DNA of 29,055 nucleotides, from the NCBI RefSeq assembly GCF_910584465.1, contig NZ_CAJUBK010000031.1, positions 1 to 29,055 on the forward strand, written 5' to 3'. The position numbers were made by a program, and so were the translations under genes. The notes under the pieces are model-generated. The model was not told the DNA's origin. It saw only the letters and a program-made list of their open reading frames with translations, and searched no databases. This DNA is from an uncultured Oscillibacter sp. GTDB taxonomy: Bacteria > Bacillota > Clostridia > Oscillospirales > Oscillospiraceae. Every line of letters begins with the position of its first letter. The first letter of the stretch is position 1. Positions 22,099 through 29,055 of the stretch are shown piece after piece.

Positions 22099-24810
22099 CT
22101 ACGTCACGATGCCCCACAGATCGTCGAACAGCCCTCCCCCTCCGCCGGGGTCGGGGGCCGGCTCGGTGGGCTCCTCGGGGACCACCGGCGTGCCGGGCTC
22201 CGGATCGGGCGTGACGGGCGGCGGGGGCTGGACCGCCGTGCCCGGGTCTCCGCCGCCGCCATAGCCCTCGTGGCTCTCGCCGGGAGCGGGGACGTAGGGG
22301 TCTTGCACGCCGGGGGCCGTGGTCCCGCCGGGGTCGCCGCCGGGATACAGCGGATCGAGGGGATCCACCGGCGGCAGGCCGTTGTGGGCGGGACAGCCTC
22401 CGACGGGGTTCGTCTCCGACGGCTCCGTGAGCTTCGACAGGTTGCCGATCAGGTACGCGTCGTCGTCCGCCGTCACGCTGGGGCCGTAGTCCTCCCGGAC
22501 GTAGTCCAGATAGGCCCGCTCCTCCACGGACTCCAGGGGGCAGGACTCCGTGGCCAGGCAGTGGCCCGCCGTGCAGTAGGACACCATCTGGTGCATCGTG
22601 CAATCCTCCGTCGGCCCGGTGCCCGCCGCCGCGGTGAAGTTGCCGACCCGGCCTCCCCGCGGGTCCGCGCGGCAGGCGTCGGTGGGCCTCATGCCGCTGT
22701 CCAGGCAGACCTCGATGCTGGTCAGTCCCGTGGAGGGCCTGTTCTCGAAGTCCTTGTCGGGCAGATCCATGTGGATGGGCTCCATGACCTTCTTCCACAT
22801 GGTGATGGCCGGGTTGCCGCTGTAGCTGATGCGCTCGTTCTGGTCATAGCCCGTCCAGACCGCCGCCACGTAGTAGGGCGTGAAGCCCACGAAGTAGCGG
22901 TCGAAGTTCTTGTTCGTCGTGCCGGTCTTGCCCGCGATGTGCATCCCGTTGAACCGGGCGGAGCTCCCGGTGCCGGCCGTCACGGCGTTTTTCAGCATGT
23001 CCGTCATCAGGTAGGCCGTGGTCTCCTTCATGGCGACATGGGTCTCCCCCTCGTCCTCCAGCACGGTGACCTCGTGGCCCGAGCTGTCCACGCGGGTCAC
23101 CCGGAGATAGGTCCGGGGCTCGTTGTAAACGCCGTTGTTCACGAAGCAGGCGTAGGCCGCCGCCATCTCCACGGTGTTCAATCCCCGGGTCAGGCCGCCC
23201 ATGCCCAGGGCGCCCAGGGCCATGTCGTCCGGCACCAGCTCCAGCCGCAGGTTCTCCGTGGCGAAGCGGTACGCCTCCTCGATGCCCACGGACTGGAGGG
23301 CCTGGACGGCGATGGTGTTGATGGACTTCTGGATGCCGACCCGCACGGAGGTGAAGCCGCTGTAGCCCTGGGGCGAGTTCTTGGGCCAGGGGCCGTCCAG
23401 ATCCTGGACCGGGTAATTGTCGAAGATCGTGCCCGGGGTGATGGTCCCGGCGTCCAGGGCGGGGGCATAGGCCGTCAGGGGCTTCATGGACGAGCCCACC
23501 TGCCGCCGGCCCGTGGCGTAGTTCCAGCCCAGGTTCCGGTCCTTCTCCCCCACCTTGCCCACCATGGCCACGATGTTGCCGGTGTAGGGATCCAGGATGG
23601 TGATGCCGGACTGGAGCTGCTGGCCGTTCCGGGAGGTCACGTCCAGATTGCTCCGGTCCTCATAGACGCTCTCGGCGATGGCCTGGATGTCCGGGTCCAG
23701 CGTGGTGTAGATGCGGTAGCCGCTGTTGTACAGCAGGACCTCGGCCTCCTCCAGGGAGATGCCCTGGGCTGCCGCCAGGTCCGCCGACACGTCCCGGATG
23801 ATCTGGTCCACGAACCAGGAGTTGATCTCCACCGCGCCCGTGCTCTTCTCCACGATCTCCTCCGCAGAGGTGGAACCGTCGGAGAACTGCAGGATCTCCG
23901 CCTTGGCGGCGTCCCGCTGGGCCTCGGTGATGAAGGGCAGGCCGGTATCCGGGTCGATGACCTCCGCCATCTTGTTCAAGATGGTGGCCTGGCGGCGTTT
24001 GTTCAGCTCCCGGGGGGTGACCTTGGTGCCGTCCTCCCGGGTGTAGGTCACGTCGTACATGGGCCCGTACAGGGACGGGTTGTTGGTGATGGCGATGATG
24101 CAGGCGCACTCCGCCAGGTCCAGCTCACTGACGTCCTTGCCGAAATAATACTGCGCTGCCGTCTGCACGCCGTAGCAGCCCTGGCCCAGGTAGATGGTGT
24201 TGAGATAGAGCTCCAGGATGTAGTCCTTGGTGTAGTTCTTCTCGAACTCCAGCGCCCGGAAGATCTCCCGCACCTTCCGGTTGACGTAGGGCTTGTTGTC
24301 GTGGGTCATGTTCTTCAGCACCTGCTGGGTGATGGTGGACCCGCCGTAGCTGCCGTCGCCCATGACCAGCTCCTTCACGGCGCCCAGGGTCCGCTTCCAG
24401 TCCACGCCCTGGTGGTACAGGAAGCGCTCGTCCTCGATGGAGACGGCGGCCTGCCACAGGTAGTCCGGGATATCCTTGAACTCCACCAGGATGCGGTTCT
24501 CCTGGCCGTGGATGCTCTGCAGCTCCTTCCACTGCCCGGACTCCTTGTCCTCGTAGTAGATGAAGGAGCTGAGGTTCATGGTGTAGTCCTCCGCCCGGAC
24601 CGCCACGGAGGGCGTGACCACGTTGTCGATATACTCCTTGAAAAAGTGCAGGCCGATCAGCGCCGTGCAGACGCCGATCAGCAGGATCGTCCACAGCGTG
24701 AAAAAGGTCCACTTGAACACGCCCAGGACGACGCCCAGCGCCGTCCTCCGGGGCCTCCGGCGGCGGGGGCGGGAGGGGACCGGCTGTTCTCTTCTTCCGT
24801 GCTGCTCCAA
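22099..24810 (-). CDS. class A penicillin-binding protein (PBP1A-type)
   Basis: This bifunctional peptidoglycan synthase has 903 aa. A basic cytosolic tail (1-25) is followed by one membrane anchor (about 27-56). The GT51 glycosyltransferase has catalytic Glu126 in SIEDERFLYHQGVD, GGSTITQQ (156-163) and RALEFEKNYTKDYILELYLN. The transpeptidase has SSMK (440-443), SIN (496-498) and KTGT (628-631). The extracellular C-terminus has a cysteine-rich stretch (about 700-770) and a Pro/Gly tail. The start is a TTG at 24810 with AAAGGAGG 10 nt upstream, since no ATG lies near the N-terminus. It is monocistronic by promoter and terminator. A housekeeping PBP1A/ponA role is likely, but a sporulation role (it neighbours spoIIGA) cannot be excluded. 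Confidence 0.95.
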   Translation of the reverse strand: MEQHGRREQPVPSRPRRRRPRRTALGVVLGVFKWTFFTLWTILLIGVCTALIGLHFFKEYIDNVVTPSVAVRAEDYTMNLSSFIYYEDKESGQWKELQSIHGQENRILVEFKDIPDYLWQAAVSIEDERFLYHQGVDWKRTLGAVKELVMGDGSYGGSTITQQVLKNMTHDNKPYVNRKVREIFRALEFEKNYTKDYILELYLNTIYLGQGCYGVQTAAQYYFGKDVSELDLAECACIIAITNNPSLYGPMYDVTYTREDGTKVTPRELNKRRQATILNKMAEVIDPDTGLPFITEAQRDAAKAEILQFSDGSTSAEEIVEKSTGAVEINSWFVDQIIRDVSADLAAAQGISLEEAEVLLYNSGYRIYTTLDPDIQAIAESVYEDRSNLDVTSRNGQQLQSGITILDPYTGNIVAMVGKVGEKDRNLGWNYATGRRQVGSSMKPLTAYAPALDAGTITPGTIFDNYPVQDLDGPWPKNSPQGYSGFTSVRVGIQKSINTIAVQALQSVGIEEAYRFATENLRLELVPDDMALGALGMGGLTRGLNTVEMAAAYACFVNNGVYNEPRTYLRVTRVDSSGHEVTVLEDEGETHVAMKETTAYLMTDMLKNAVTAGTGSSARFNGMHIAGKTGTTNKNFDRYFVGFTPYYVAAVWTGYDQNERISYSGNPAITMWKKVMEPIHMDLPDKDFENRPSTGLTSIEVCLDSGMRPTDACRADPRGGRVGNFTAAAGTGPTEDCTMHQMVSYCTAGHCLATESCPLESVEERAYLDYVREDYGPSVTADDDAYLIGNLSKLTEPSETNPVGGCPAHNGLPPVDPLDPLYPGGDPGGTTAPGVQDPYVPAPGESHEGYGGGGDPGTAVQPPPPVTPDPEPGTPVVPEEPTEPAPDPGGGGGLFDDLWGIVT

Positions 24811-24929
24811 GCTGTAAGTACCTCCTTTTATAAGGGATGGGCCCTCCGGCCCTGTTTTCCCCGGGCGGGAGGGCGGAACGAGCGATCGATGGCAGAGCTC
24901 CCAAAAATTGCTGGGGGCCCTCGTTTTCT

Positions 24930-24958
24930 ATTGTACCATCCCCTGTCAATATTGAAAA
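24930..24958 (-). promoter_or_regulatory. promoter of the PBP gene
   Basis: On the minus strand, -35 TTTTCA (24953-24958) and -10 TACAAT (24930-24935) are spaced 17 bp. The -10 is preceded by TGG, an extended -10 feature. It lies in the 316-bp divergent gap 24811-25126, whose AT-rich centre contrasts with the GC-rich flanks. The transcript has a leader of about 110 nt. Confidence 0.65.
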
Positions 24959-25068
24959 TGTCGTTTTTCCCCGAAAAAAAGTTCTCAAATCGCATGGATC
25001 TATGGATTATGGGCAGACTAGCTCCCAGCGGCACTGCCAACTTTTCGTCTTTTTCACGATTTCTCCTC

Positions 25069-25097
25069 TTGCAATCGGCGGCGATCGCGTGTAAAAT
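25069..25097 (+). promoter_or_regulatory. promoter of the DUF1292 gene
   Basis: TTGCAA (25069-25074) and TAAAAT (25092-25097) are separated by 17 bp, about 30 nt before the ATG. The rest of the gap between this and the PBP promoter (24959-25068) shows no gene. Confidence 0.7.
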
Positions 25098-25126
25098 ATG
25101 ATCAAGCCGAAAAAAGGAGGCCCCCT

Positions 25127-25408
25127 ATGAGTGAAGATTTTGGCCCCACCTTCCTGACCGTCACCGACGAGGAGGGCAACGAGCTGGTCTTGGAGTTCAT
25201 GGACGCGCTGGAGCACGACGGCCAGCTGTACCAGGCGTTCTTCCCCGCCGAGACCGAGGGGGAGGAGGACGATCCGGACGCCGGGCTGGTGATCTTGAAG
25301 GTCCTCCACGAAGACGGCGAGGACATCCTCTCCACCCTGGACTCCGACGAGGAGCTGGAAACGGTATACGGCCTGTTCATGGAGTCGCTGTTCGACGGCG
25401 AGGAGTGA
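25127..25408 (+). CDS. DUF1292 family protein (UPF0473-like)
   Basis: This small acidic protein (93 aa) begins MSEDFGPTFLTVTDEEGNE and contains the family pattern of alternating strands FMDALEHDGQLYQAFFPAE and GLVILKVLHEDGEDILSTL, ending in an acidic helix. ATG at 25127 follows GGAGG by 6 nt. DUF1292 genes in other Firmicutes are usually next to the Holliday junction resolvase gene yrrK. Here the gene stands alone with its own promoter, followed by the structured RNA. Its function is unknown. Confidence 0.9.
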   Translation: MSEDFGPTFLTVTDEEGNELVLEFMDALEHDGQLYQAFFPAETEGEEDDPDAGLVILKVLHEDGEDILSTLDSDEELETVYGLFMESLFDGEE

Positions 25409-25440
25409 TCCCTCCCCCGGACCAAGCGCATGATATCACA

Positions 25441-25650
25441 TAGTGCAGTACCCTGCGGGGTGCGTGATAGATCTTTTTTTAACCCACATTTCGTTATACG
25501 GGACGCCAGATCAGGGCGTGGTTCGCAGGCCTCCCGGCTGCCGTTCGCGGCTGGAAGTTGGAAGCGGTGAAGCGTCTTGGAGGCGACCCACCTGTCCGTA
25601 AAGGTGCAGGTTATAACGAGGTCTACACGGCTCTCGCGGGGTACTATTAT
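25441..25650 (+). ncRNA. ssrS: probable 6S RNA
   Basis: There is no coding signal from 25409 to 25881, but 25441-25650 folds as one long rod. The ends pair over 11 bp (AGTACCCTGCG at 25447-25457 with CGCGGGGTACT at 25635-25645, one G-U pair). The stem continues with GGG against a G-U/G-C tract and CGTG (25463-25466) with CACG (25626-25629). A large open bubble (from about 25467 on the 5' side, TTATAACGAGGTCTA on the 3' side) precedes a long apical arm closed by GCCG-TTCG-CGGC. Closing stem, bubble, apical arm and a length near 200 nt are the 6S RNA plan, which mimics an open promoter and binds sigma-A RNA polymerase. The promoter is unclear. From 25651 to 25790 I see only GC-rich repeats. Confidence 0.6.
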
Positions 25651-25790
25651 GCCCGCGGGCCCCTCCCATCCGGGCGGTCTCCGGCCGGCGGGCCGGTCGC
25701 GAGGCCAGGCATCCCGGCGGAGCGGGCCCGGGATTTGATGAAAAAACCGTGAATTCTCCGCTTTCCTCCCCCGCCGGGCGGATTTTAGGC

Positions 25791-25819
25791 TTGCACATTC
25801 GCCCGTCTTCCGCTATAAT
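25791..25819 (+). promoter_or_regulatory. promoter of the foldase gene
   Basis: TTGCAC (25791-25796) and a perfect TATAAT (25814-25819) are spaced 17 bp, giving a leader of about 55 nt before the ATG at 25882. Confidence 0.82.
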
Positions 25820-25881
25820 AGCGAAGTGCGTAAAAAACCGATCCCAATGTAACTGAAAACTTGAGAGGACTGAAACAACAA

Positions 25882-27465
25882 ATGAGCGCATCGAGAGAAA
25901 AGCAAAACCGTCAGGCCGCCGCCGGCCAGGCCGGCCCTAAGACTGCCCGCGAAGCCCAGCAGCGCAGGGAGGAGAAGCGGAGCAGCCTCCTTTACGGCGT
26001 CATCGCCGCCGCCGTCGCGGTCGGCGTCATCGCCTCCATCGTCTGGCGCAGCGGCATCATCCCCCAGATGACCACCGCCGTCACCATCGACGGAGAGAAG
26101 TACACCACCGGCGAGGTGAGCTACTACTACCAGACCGCTTACCGCAATTTCCTCAACAACTACTCCTCCGTCGTCAGCTACCTGGGCCTGAACCCCAGCG
26201 CCTCCCTGAAGGACCAGGCCCTCGAGGCGGGCACCGCCTCCATGCTGGGCATCCAGGTCCCGGAGAGCGGGGAGGACGGCTCCGGCAGCATGACCTGGCA
26301 CGACTACTTCCTGGACGAGGCCCTGGACAACATGAGCGTCATCCAGACCACGCTGGCCGCCGCCGAGGCCGAGGGCTTCCAGTATCCCGCCAGCGTCCAG
26401 GCGGAGTATGACGACAACATGGCCGCCCTCAGGTCCACGGCCGCAGCCAGCGGCATCTCCGTCGGCCAGTACCTGAAGGGGACCTTCGGCTCCGGCATCA
26501 CGGAGAAGATCTATGGCGAGCAGCTGATGCGGGCCCTGCGCTACGGCGCTTACACCGACGCTTACCGCGACAGCCTGACCTACTCCGAAAGCGAGCTGGA
26601 GGCGGTCTACGAGGCGGACCGGAACACCTACGATCACGTGTCCTACGAGCTCGTCACCCTCTCCGCCGCCGCGGAGAGCACCAAGGATGCCGACGGCAAC
26701 ACCGTGGAGCCCACCGAGGAGGAGTCCGCCGCCGCCATGGAGGCCGCGCAGGAGGCCGCCCAGGCCATCCTGGATGCGGCCCGGTCCGGCGGGGACCTGG
26801 AGTCCCTGGCCGAGGAGCACGGGGGCACCTACAACCGCAACGAGGCCGGCAGCTACAGCTCCGGCAGCGTCACCTCCGAATGGCTGTATGACACCGCCCG
26901 GCAGGCCGGCGACGCCGCCGTGCTGGAGGACGGGACCATCCTCTACGTGGCGGTCTTCCACGACCGTTCCCGGGACGAGTCCCCCACCATCGACATCCGC
27001 CACATCCTGGTGCCCCTGGGCAATGCCGCGCTGGAGGAGGGCGACGAGGGCTATGAAGACGAGCAGGCCCAGCTGAAGGCCGACGCCCACGCCAAGGCCG
27101 AGGAGCTGCTGGCCCAGTGGCAGTCCGGCGAGGCCACGGAAGAGTCTTTCGCCTCCCTGGCGATGGCGGAATCCGCCGACAGCTCCAAGTATGACGGCGG
27201 CCTCTACACCGAGGTCTATCAGGGCCGGATGGTGGAGGAGTTCGACGCGTGGTGCTTCGACGCCGCCCGCCAGCCCGGCGATACCGGCATCGTGGACACC
27301 CAGTTCGGCTCCCATGTCATGTACTTCTCCGGCGTGGACATGACGCGCTGGCAGGTACAGGCCGCCAACAGCCTGCGGGGCGAGGCCTATGCCGCCTGGG
27401 AGGCCGGCCTGGCGGAGGACGTTGCCATCCTGCGCAATGCCTCCGGTCTGAAGTTCATCGGCTGA
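25882..27465 (+). CDS. membrane-anchored peptidyl-prolyl isomerase, PrsA/SurA-like
   Basis: This is an extracytoplasmic foldase of 527 aa. A charged cytosolic tail (1-34) is followed by one membrane anchor (about 36-55) and then an extracellular SurA_N-like helical region. A parvulin rotamase domain covers about residues 366-485 (IDIRHILVPLG, EESFASLAMAESADSSKYDGG, FDAARQPGDTGIVDTQFGSHVMYFSG). There is no lipobox, so unlike classic PrsA it is anchored by its N-terminal helix. The middle (about 225-345) may be a degenerate second rotamase unit. ATG at 25882 is 12 nt after GAGAGG, which is long. An upstream TTG (25861) lacks a ribosome binding site. It probably helps fold exported proteins, perhaps including the PBP encoded nearby, which is an inference. 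Confidence 0.88.
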   Translation: MSASREKQNRQAAAGQAGPKTAREAQQRREEKRSSLLYGVIAAAVAVGVIASIVWRSGIIPQMTTAVTIDGEKYTTGEVSYYYQTAYRNFLNNYSSVVSYLGLNPSASLKDQALEAGTASMLGIQVPESGEDGSGSMTWHDYFLDEALDNMSVIQTTLAAAEAEGFQYPASVQAEYDDNMAALRSTAAASGISVGQYLKGTFGSGITEKIYGEQLMRALRYGAYTDAYRDSLTYSESELEAVYEADRNTYDHVSYELVTLSAAAESTKDADGNTVEPTEEESAAAMEAAQEAAQAILDAARSGGDLESLAEEHGGTYNRNEAGSYSSGSVTSEWLYDTARQAGDAAVLEDGTILYVAVFHDRSRDESPTIDIRHILVPLGNAALEEGDEGYEDEQAQLKADAHAKAEELLAQWQSGEATEESFASLAMAESADSSKYDGGLYTEVYQGRMVEEFDAWCFDAARQPGDTGIVDTQFGSHVMYFSGVDMTRWQVQAANSLRGEAYAAWEAGLAEDVAILRNASGLKFIG

Positions 27466-27477
27466 GATCGACGATAT

Positions 27478-27534
27478 GTTTGAAGGGGCCGGCAGGTGGT
27501 GCCGGCCCCTTCCCTCGAAGGGATGCCTTCAAAC
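27478..27534 (+). other. three-way-junction inverted repeat between foldase and DUF554 genes
   Basis: The outer stem GTTTGAAGG (27478-27486) pairs with CCTTCAAAC (27526-27534). Inside it are GGCCGGCA/TGCCGGCC (27487-27494 with 27500-27507) and CCTTC/GAAGG (27508-27512 with 27517-27521). A simpler fold is a 12-bp hairpin, AAGGGGCCGGCA with TGCCGGCCCCTT. No U-tract follows. It may be the foldase terminator, a processing site or a leader for the next gene. Confidence 0.55.
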
Positions 27535-27561
27535 TTTAAATGGAGAAAGAGAGGGATCTTT

Positions 27562-28254
27562 ATGCTGGTCGGCACACTGGTCAACACCGGCACCGTGATC
27601 GCCGGGTCCCTGATCGGCATGCTGCTGGGCAACATCCTACCGGAGCGCCTGCGGGACACGGTGATGAAGGGGCTGGGGCTCTGTACGGTGTTCATCGGCG
27701 TCACCGGCATGCTGGGCGGGAGCAACGCGCTGATCACCATCATCTCCGTCGCCGTAGGCGCGGTCATCGGTGAGCTGTGCGATCTGGACGGGCATCTGGA
27801 GCGCTTTGCGGGGGGCCTGGAGGCACGGTTCAAGAAAAGCAAGGGAGGGAGGGCCTCCCTGGCGGAGGGCTTCGTGACGGCCTCCCTGGTCTTCTGCGTA
27901 GGGGCCATGACCATCGTAGGCGCGCTGAACGACGGGCTCACCGGGGACCATGAGATGCTGTTCACCAAAGCCACGCTGGATTTCGTATCGTCTATGATCT
28001 TCGCCTCCTCCCTGGGGATCGGCGTGCTGATGGCGGCGGCGGCGGTGTTCACGATCGAGGGCGGGATCGCCGCTCTCGCCAGCCTGGTGGCCCCGCTGCT
28101 CCAGCAGGACCCGGCCACGATCCCGGAGATGACCGTCGTCGGATCGGTGCTGATCGTTGGCTTGGGGCTGAACCTGCTCGGCGTGACGAAGCTGAAGATC
28201 ATGAATTATGTCCCGGCGATCTTCCTGCCGATACTGTTGTGCGTCTTCATGTGA
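27562..28254 (+). CDS. DUF554 family membrane protein
   Basis: The 230-aa polytopic protein has about six or seven membrane segments. It shows the DUF554 hallmarks GTLVNTGTVIAGSLIGMLLG at the start, GLGLCTVFIGVTGML, GEGFVTASLVFCVGAMTIVG-like (here AEGFVTASLVFCVGAMTIVG) and the closing GLNLLGVTKLKIMNYVPAIF. ATG at 27562 has GAGAGG 7 nt upstream. The longer frame covers the upstream stem-loop and is unlikely to be coding. It is probably transcribed with the foldase gene, or from an unseen promoter within the stem-loop region. The family is of unknown function, possibly a transporter. Confidence 0.9.
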   Translation: MLVGTLVNTGTVIAGSLIGMLLGNILPERLRDTVMKGLGLCTVFIGVTGMLGGSNALITIISVAVGAVIGELCDLDGHLERFAGGLEARFKKSKGGRASLAEGFVTASLVFCVGAMTIVGALNDGLTGDHEMLFTKATLDFVSSMIFASSLGIGVLMAAAAVFTIEGGIAALASLVAPLLQQDPATIPEMTVVGSVLIVGLGLNLLGVTKLKIMNYVPAIFLPILLCVFM

Positions 28255-28276
28255 TCCGGACTGCATATCTCAAAAC

Positions 28277-28312
28277 GAAAGGACGCCTCTGTCATAACAG
28301 GGGCGTCCTTTC
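28277..28312 (+). terminator. hairpin after the DUF554 gene
   Basis: A 16-bp stem GAAAGGACGCCTCTGT (28277-28292) pairs with ACAGGGGCGTCCTTTC (28297-28312), one G-U pair, with a CATA loop. The descending arm ends CCTTTC, giving only a short U-tract. Confidence 0.7.
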
Positions 28313-28334
28313 AGCCTGTATGGCCCTGACGGCC

Positions 28335-28357
28335 GATCCCCCCCGCCTGGGGGGATC
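28335..28357 (+). other. GC hairpin in the gap before the last gene
   Basis: GATCCCCCC (28335-28343) pairs with GGGGGGATC (28349-28357). It is followed by overlapping CCATC/GATGG and CGATCGG repeats up to about 28420. I see no gene in 28313-28478. Confidence 0.4.
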
Positions 28358-28478
28358 CGGATGAGCCGTCCATCCGATCGGTGGCTGCCCGATGGATCGA
28401 GATCTGCACCTTCGATCGGTCTCCTGCATTCATTACAAATGCCGTGTCATAGGCAGGGGGCAAAAAAGTCCTCATCGT

Positions 28479-28507
28479 TTGCAAGAGCGCAGGAAGTGCG
28501 GTATAAT
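28479..28507 (+). promoter_or_regulatory. promoter of the orphan membrane protein gene
   Basis: TTGCAA (28479-28484) and a perfect TATAAT (28502-28507) are spaced 17 bp, giving a leader of about 20 nt with AAGGAGG before the ATG at 28533. Confidence 0.82.
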
Positions 28508-28532
28508 GGAGCCGAGGAAGGAGGCTTTCGAT

Positions 28533-28925
28533 ATGATACAGATCCTCATCCCTGGCATAGCCGTATGCGCCGCATGGCTGCTCTACCGCCAGGGCTGTAT
28601 GGCGACGAAATGTATCGCCGCGGTCCTGTTTTCATTTCGAGCCGGGAAGACCTGTGACAGGGTCTCTACGGATTCCTGCAGGGGCTGGATCCGGCACTTG
28701 ATAAAAGTTCGCGAGTGCCGCACTTACGAATTTACCTTGAACTGCCAACTATCAAAAGGGACTGTAGAGGTCTCTCTGTTGGATGAGGATAAGCAGGAGC
28801 TTTTAAGGTTAGATCACGATTCCCCCAGCGGCAGGGTCCAGCTGGATGGGAAAAGCAGATACTACCTGCTTTGGAGATTTCATTCTGCGACCGGGGACTG
28901 CGGACTGTATTGGCAGGGTCGATAA
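28533..28925 (+). CDS. orphan membrane-anchored protein of unknown function
   Basis: The 130-aa product has one N-terminal hydrophobic segment (IQILIPGIAVCAAWLLY, about 2-18), a basic cysteine-containing linker and a beta-rich C-terminal domain (about 75-130) with FTLNCQLSKGTVEVSLLD, GRVQLDGKSRYYLLWRF and ATGDCGLYWQG. I recognise no family. ATG at 28533 follows AAGGAGG by 8 nt, and a good promoter lies just upstream. A longer frame from 28392 runs through that promoter. Its codon use is visibly more mixed and AT-richer than the neighbouring genes, which may mean recent arrival or low expression. Confidence 0.8.
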   Translation: MIQILIPGIAVCAAWLLYRQGCMATKCIAAVLFSFRAGKTCDRVSTDSCRGWIRHLIKVRECRTYEFTLNCQLSKGTVEVSLLDEDKQELLRLDHDSPSGRVQLDGKSRYYLLWRFHSATGDCGLYWQGR

Positions 28926-28970
28926 AGCAGGGTCATGCGGCCGCGCCGCCTTCCATGCCCCATAAATGAA

Positions 28971-29002
28971 ACGAGACAGGTCACCGAAGTGACCTGTCTC
29001 GT
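28971..29002 (+). terminator. hairpin downstream of the orphan gene
   Basis: ACGAGACAGGTCAC (28971-28984) pairs with GTGACCTGTCTCGT (28989-29002), a perfect 14-bp stem with a CGAA loop. No U-tract follows on the plus strand. The minus strand shows TTTCATTTATG beyond the stem, so it might serve a leftward transcript from outside the window. Positions 29003-29055 show no gene. Confidence 0.55.
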
Positions 29003-29055
29003 GTTGGCGCCACCTATCTTCCCGGGCCGTCGCCAGCCAAGTATTGTGGGCAGGA

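Noticed and set aside
22270..25101. 943-codon plus-strand open frame opposite the PBP gene
   Set aside because: It is a GC shadow of a well-supported gene, with no ribosome binding site or recognisable domain. It also runs through the PBP promoter.
25558..25752. 64-codon ORF inside and beyond the structured RNA
   Set aside because: There is no usable ribosome binding site, and it overlaps the closing stem of the 6S-like fold. The translation shows no family features.

Overview
This is a GC-rich chromosomal window from a spore-forming member of the Firmicutes, class Clostridia. It resembles the Oscillospiraceae (Flavonifractor, Intestinimonas or Lawsonibacter-like), but the genus is an inference. 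The evidence is the sporulation pair spoIIGA-sigE, a T-box riboswitch, a FabK-type enoyl-ACP reductase, an infC-rpmI-rplT operon with a leader attenuator, sigma-A promoters with 17-18 bp spacers, and Firmicutes-style GGAGG ribosome binding sites. No phage, insertion sequence, CRISPR array, tRNA or rRNA gene was seen.

Layout. (1) 1-1470, minus strand: translation operon infC-rpmI-rplT, with a strong promoter, an attenuator-like leader and an ATT start codon for infC. (2) 1500-1770, plus strand: a 30-residue, extremely hydrophilic small ORF between a large leader hairpin and a textbook terminator. (3) 1911-12889, minus strand: a complete type II fatty acid synthesis operon in the order acpP-accB-accC-accD-accA-fabH-fabK-(fabX-like)-fabD-fabG-fabF-fabZ. 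A MarR-family (FabT-like) regulator with its own promoter lies at the far end. An AT-rich set of three half-sites sits at the start of the acpP transcript and is the likely operator. (4) 12913-16096, plus strand: a trkA-trkH potassium uptake operon followed by a small membrane protein gene. (5) 16202-20379, minus strand: a valine-type T-box leader, two membrane proteins with YcxB-like domains, then valS. (6) 20376-21992, minus strand: spoIIGA-sigE, the mother-cell sigma factor and its processing protease. (7) 22053-24958, minus strand: a class A penicillin-binding protein. (8) 25069-28925, plus strand: a DUF1292 protein, a structured RNA best explained as 6S RNA, a membrane-anchored PrsA-like foldase, a DUF554 membrane protein and an orphan membrane-anchored protein.

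How it fits together. The fatty acid operon carries acetyl-CoA carboxylase, malonyl transfer, condensation, reduction, dehydration and enoyl reduction, largely with 4-10 bp gene overlaps. It has no fabA, fabM or fabN within it. Instead it carries a second flavoprotein beside fabK that matches Helicobacter pylori FabX in its N-terminal motif, its GGHxGF histidine and its C-terminal cysteine cluster. This is the most interesting lead in the window: a candidate for the unsaturated fatty acid branch in an organism that is presumably an anaerobe. Other leads are the acpP operator, the infC attenuator with its ATT start, the T-box that controls two extra membrane proteins, the 188-nt spoIIGA/sigE overlap, the small Q/N/K/E/R peptide, and a three-way-junction element between the foldase and DUF554 genes.
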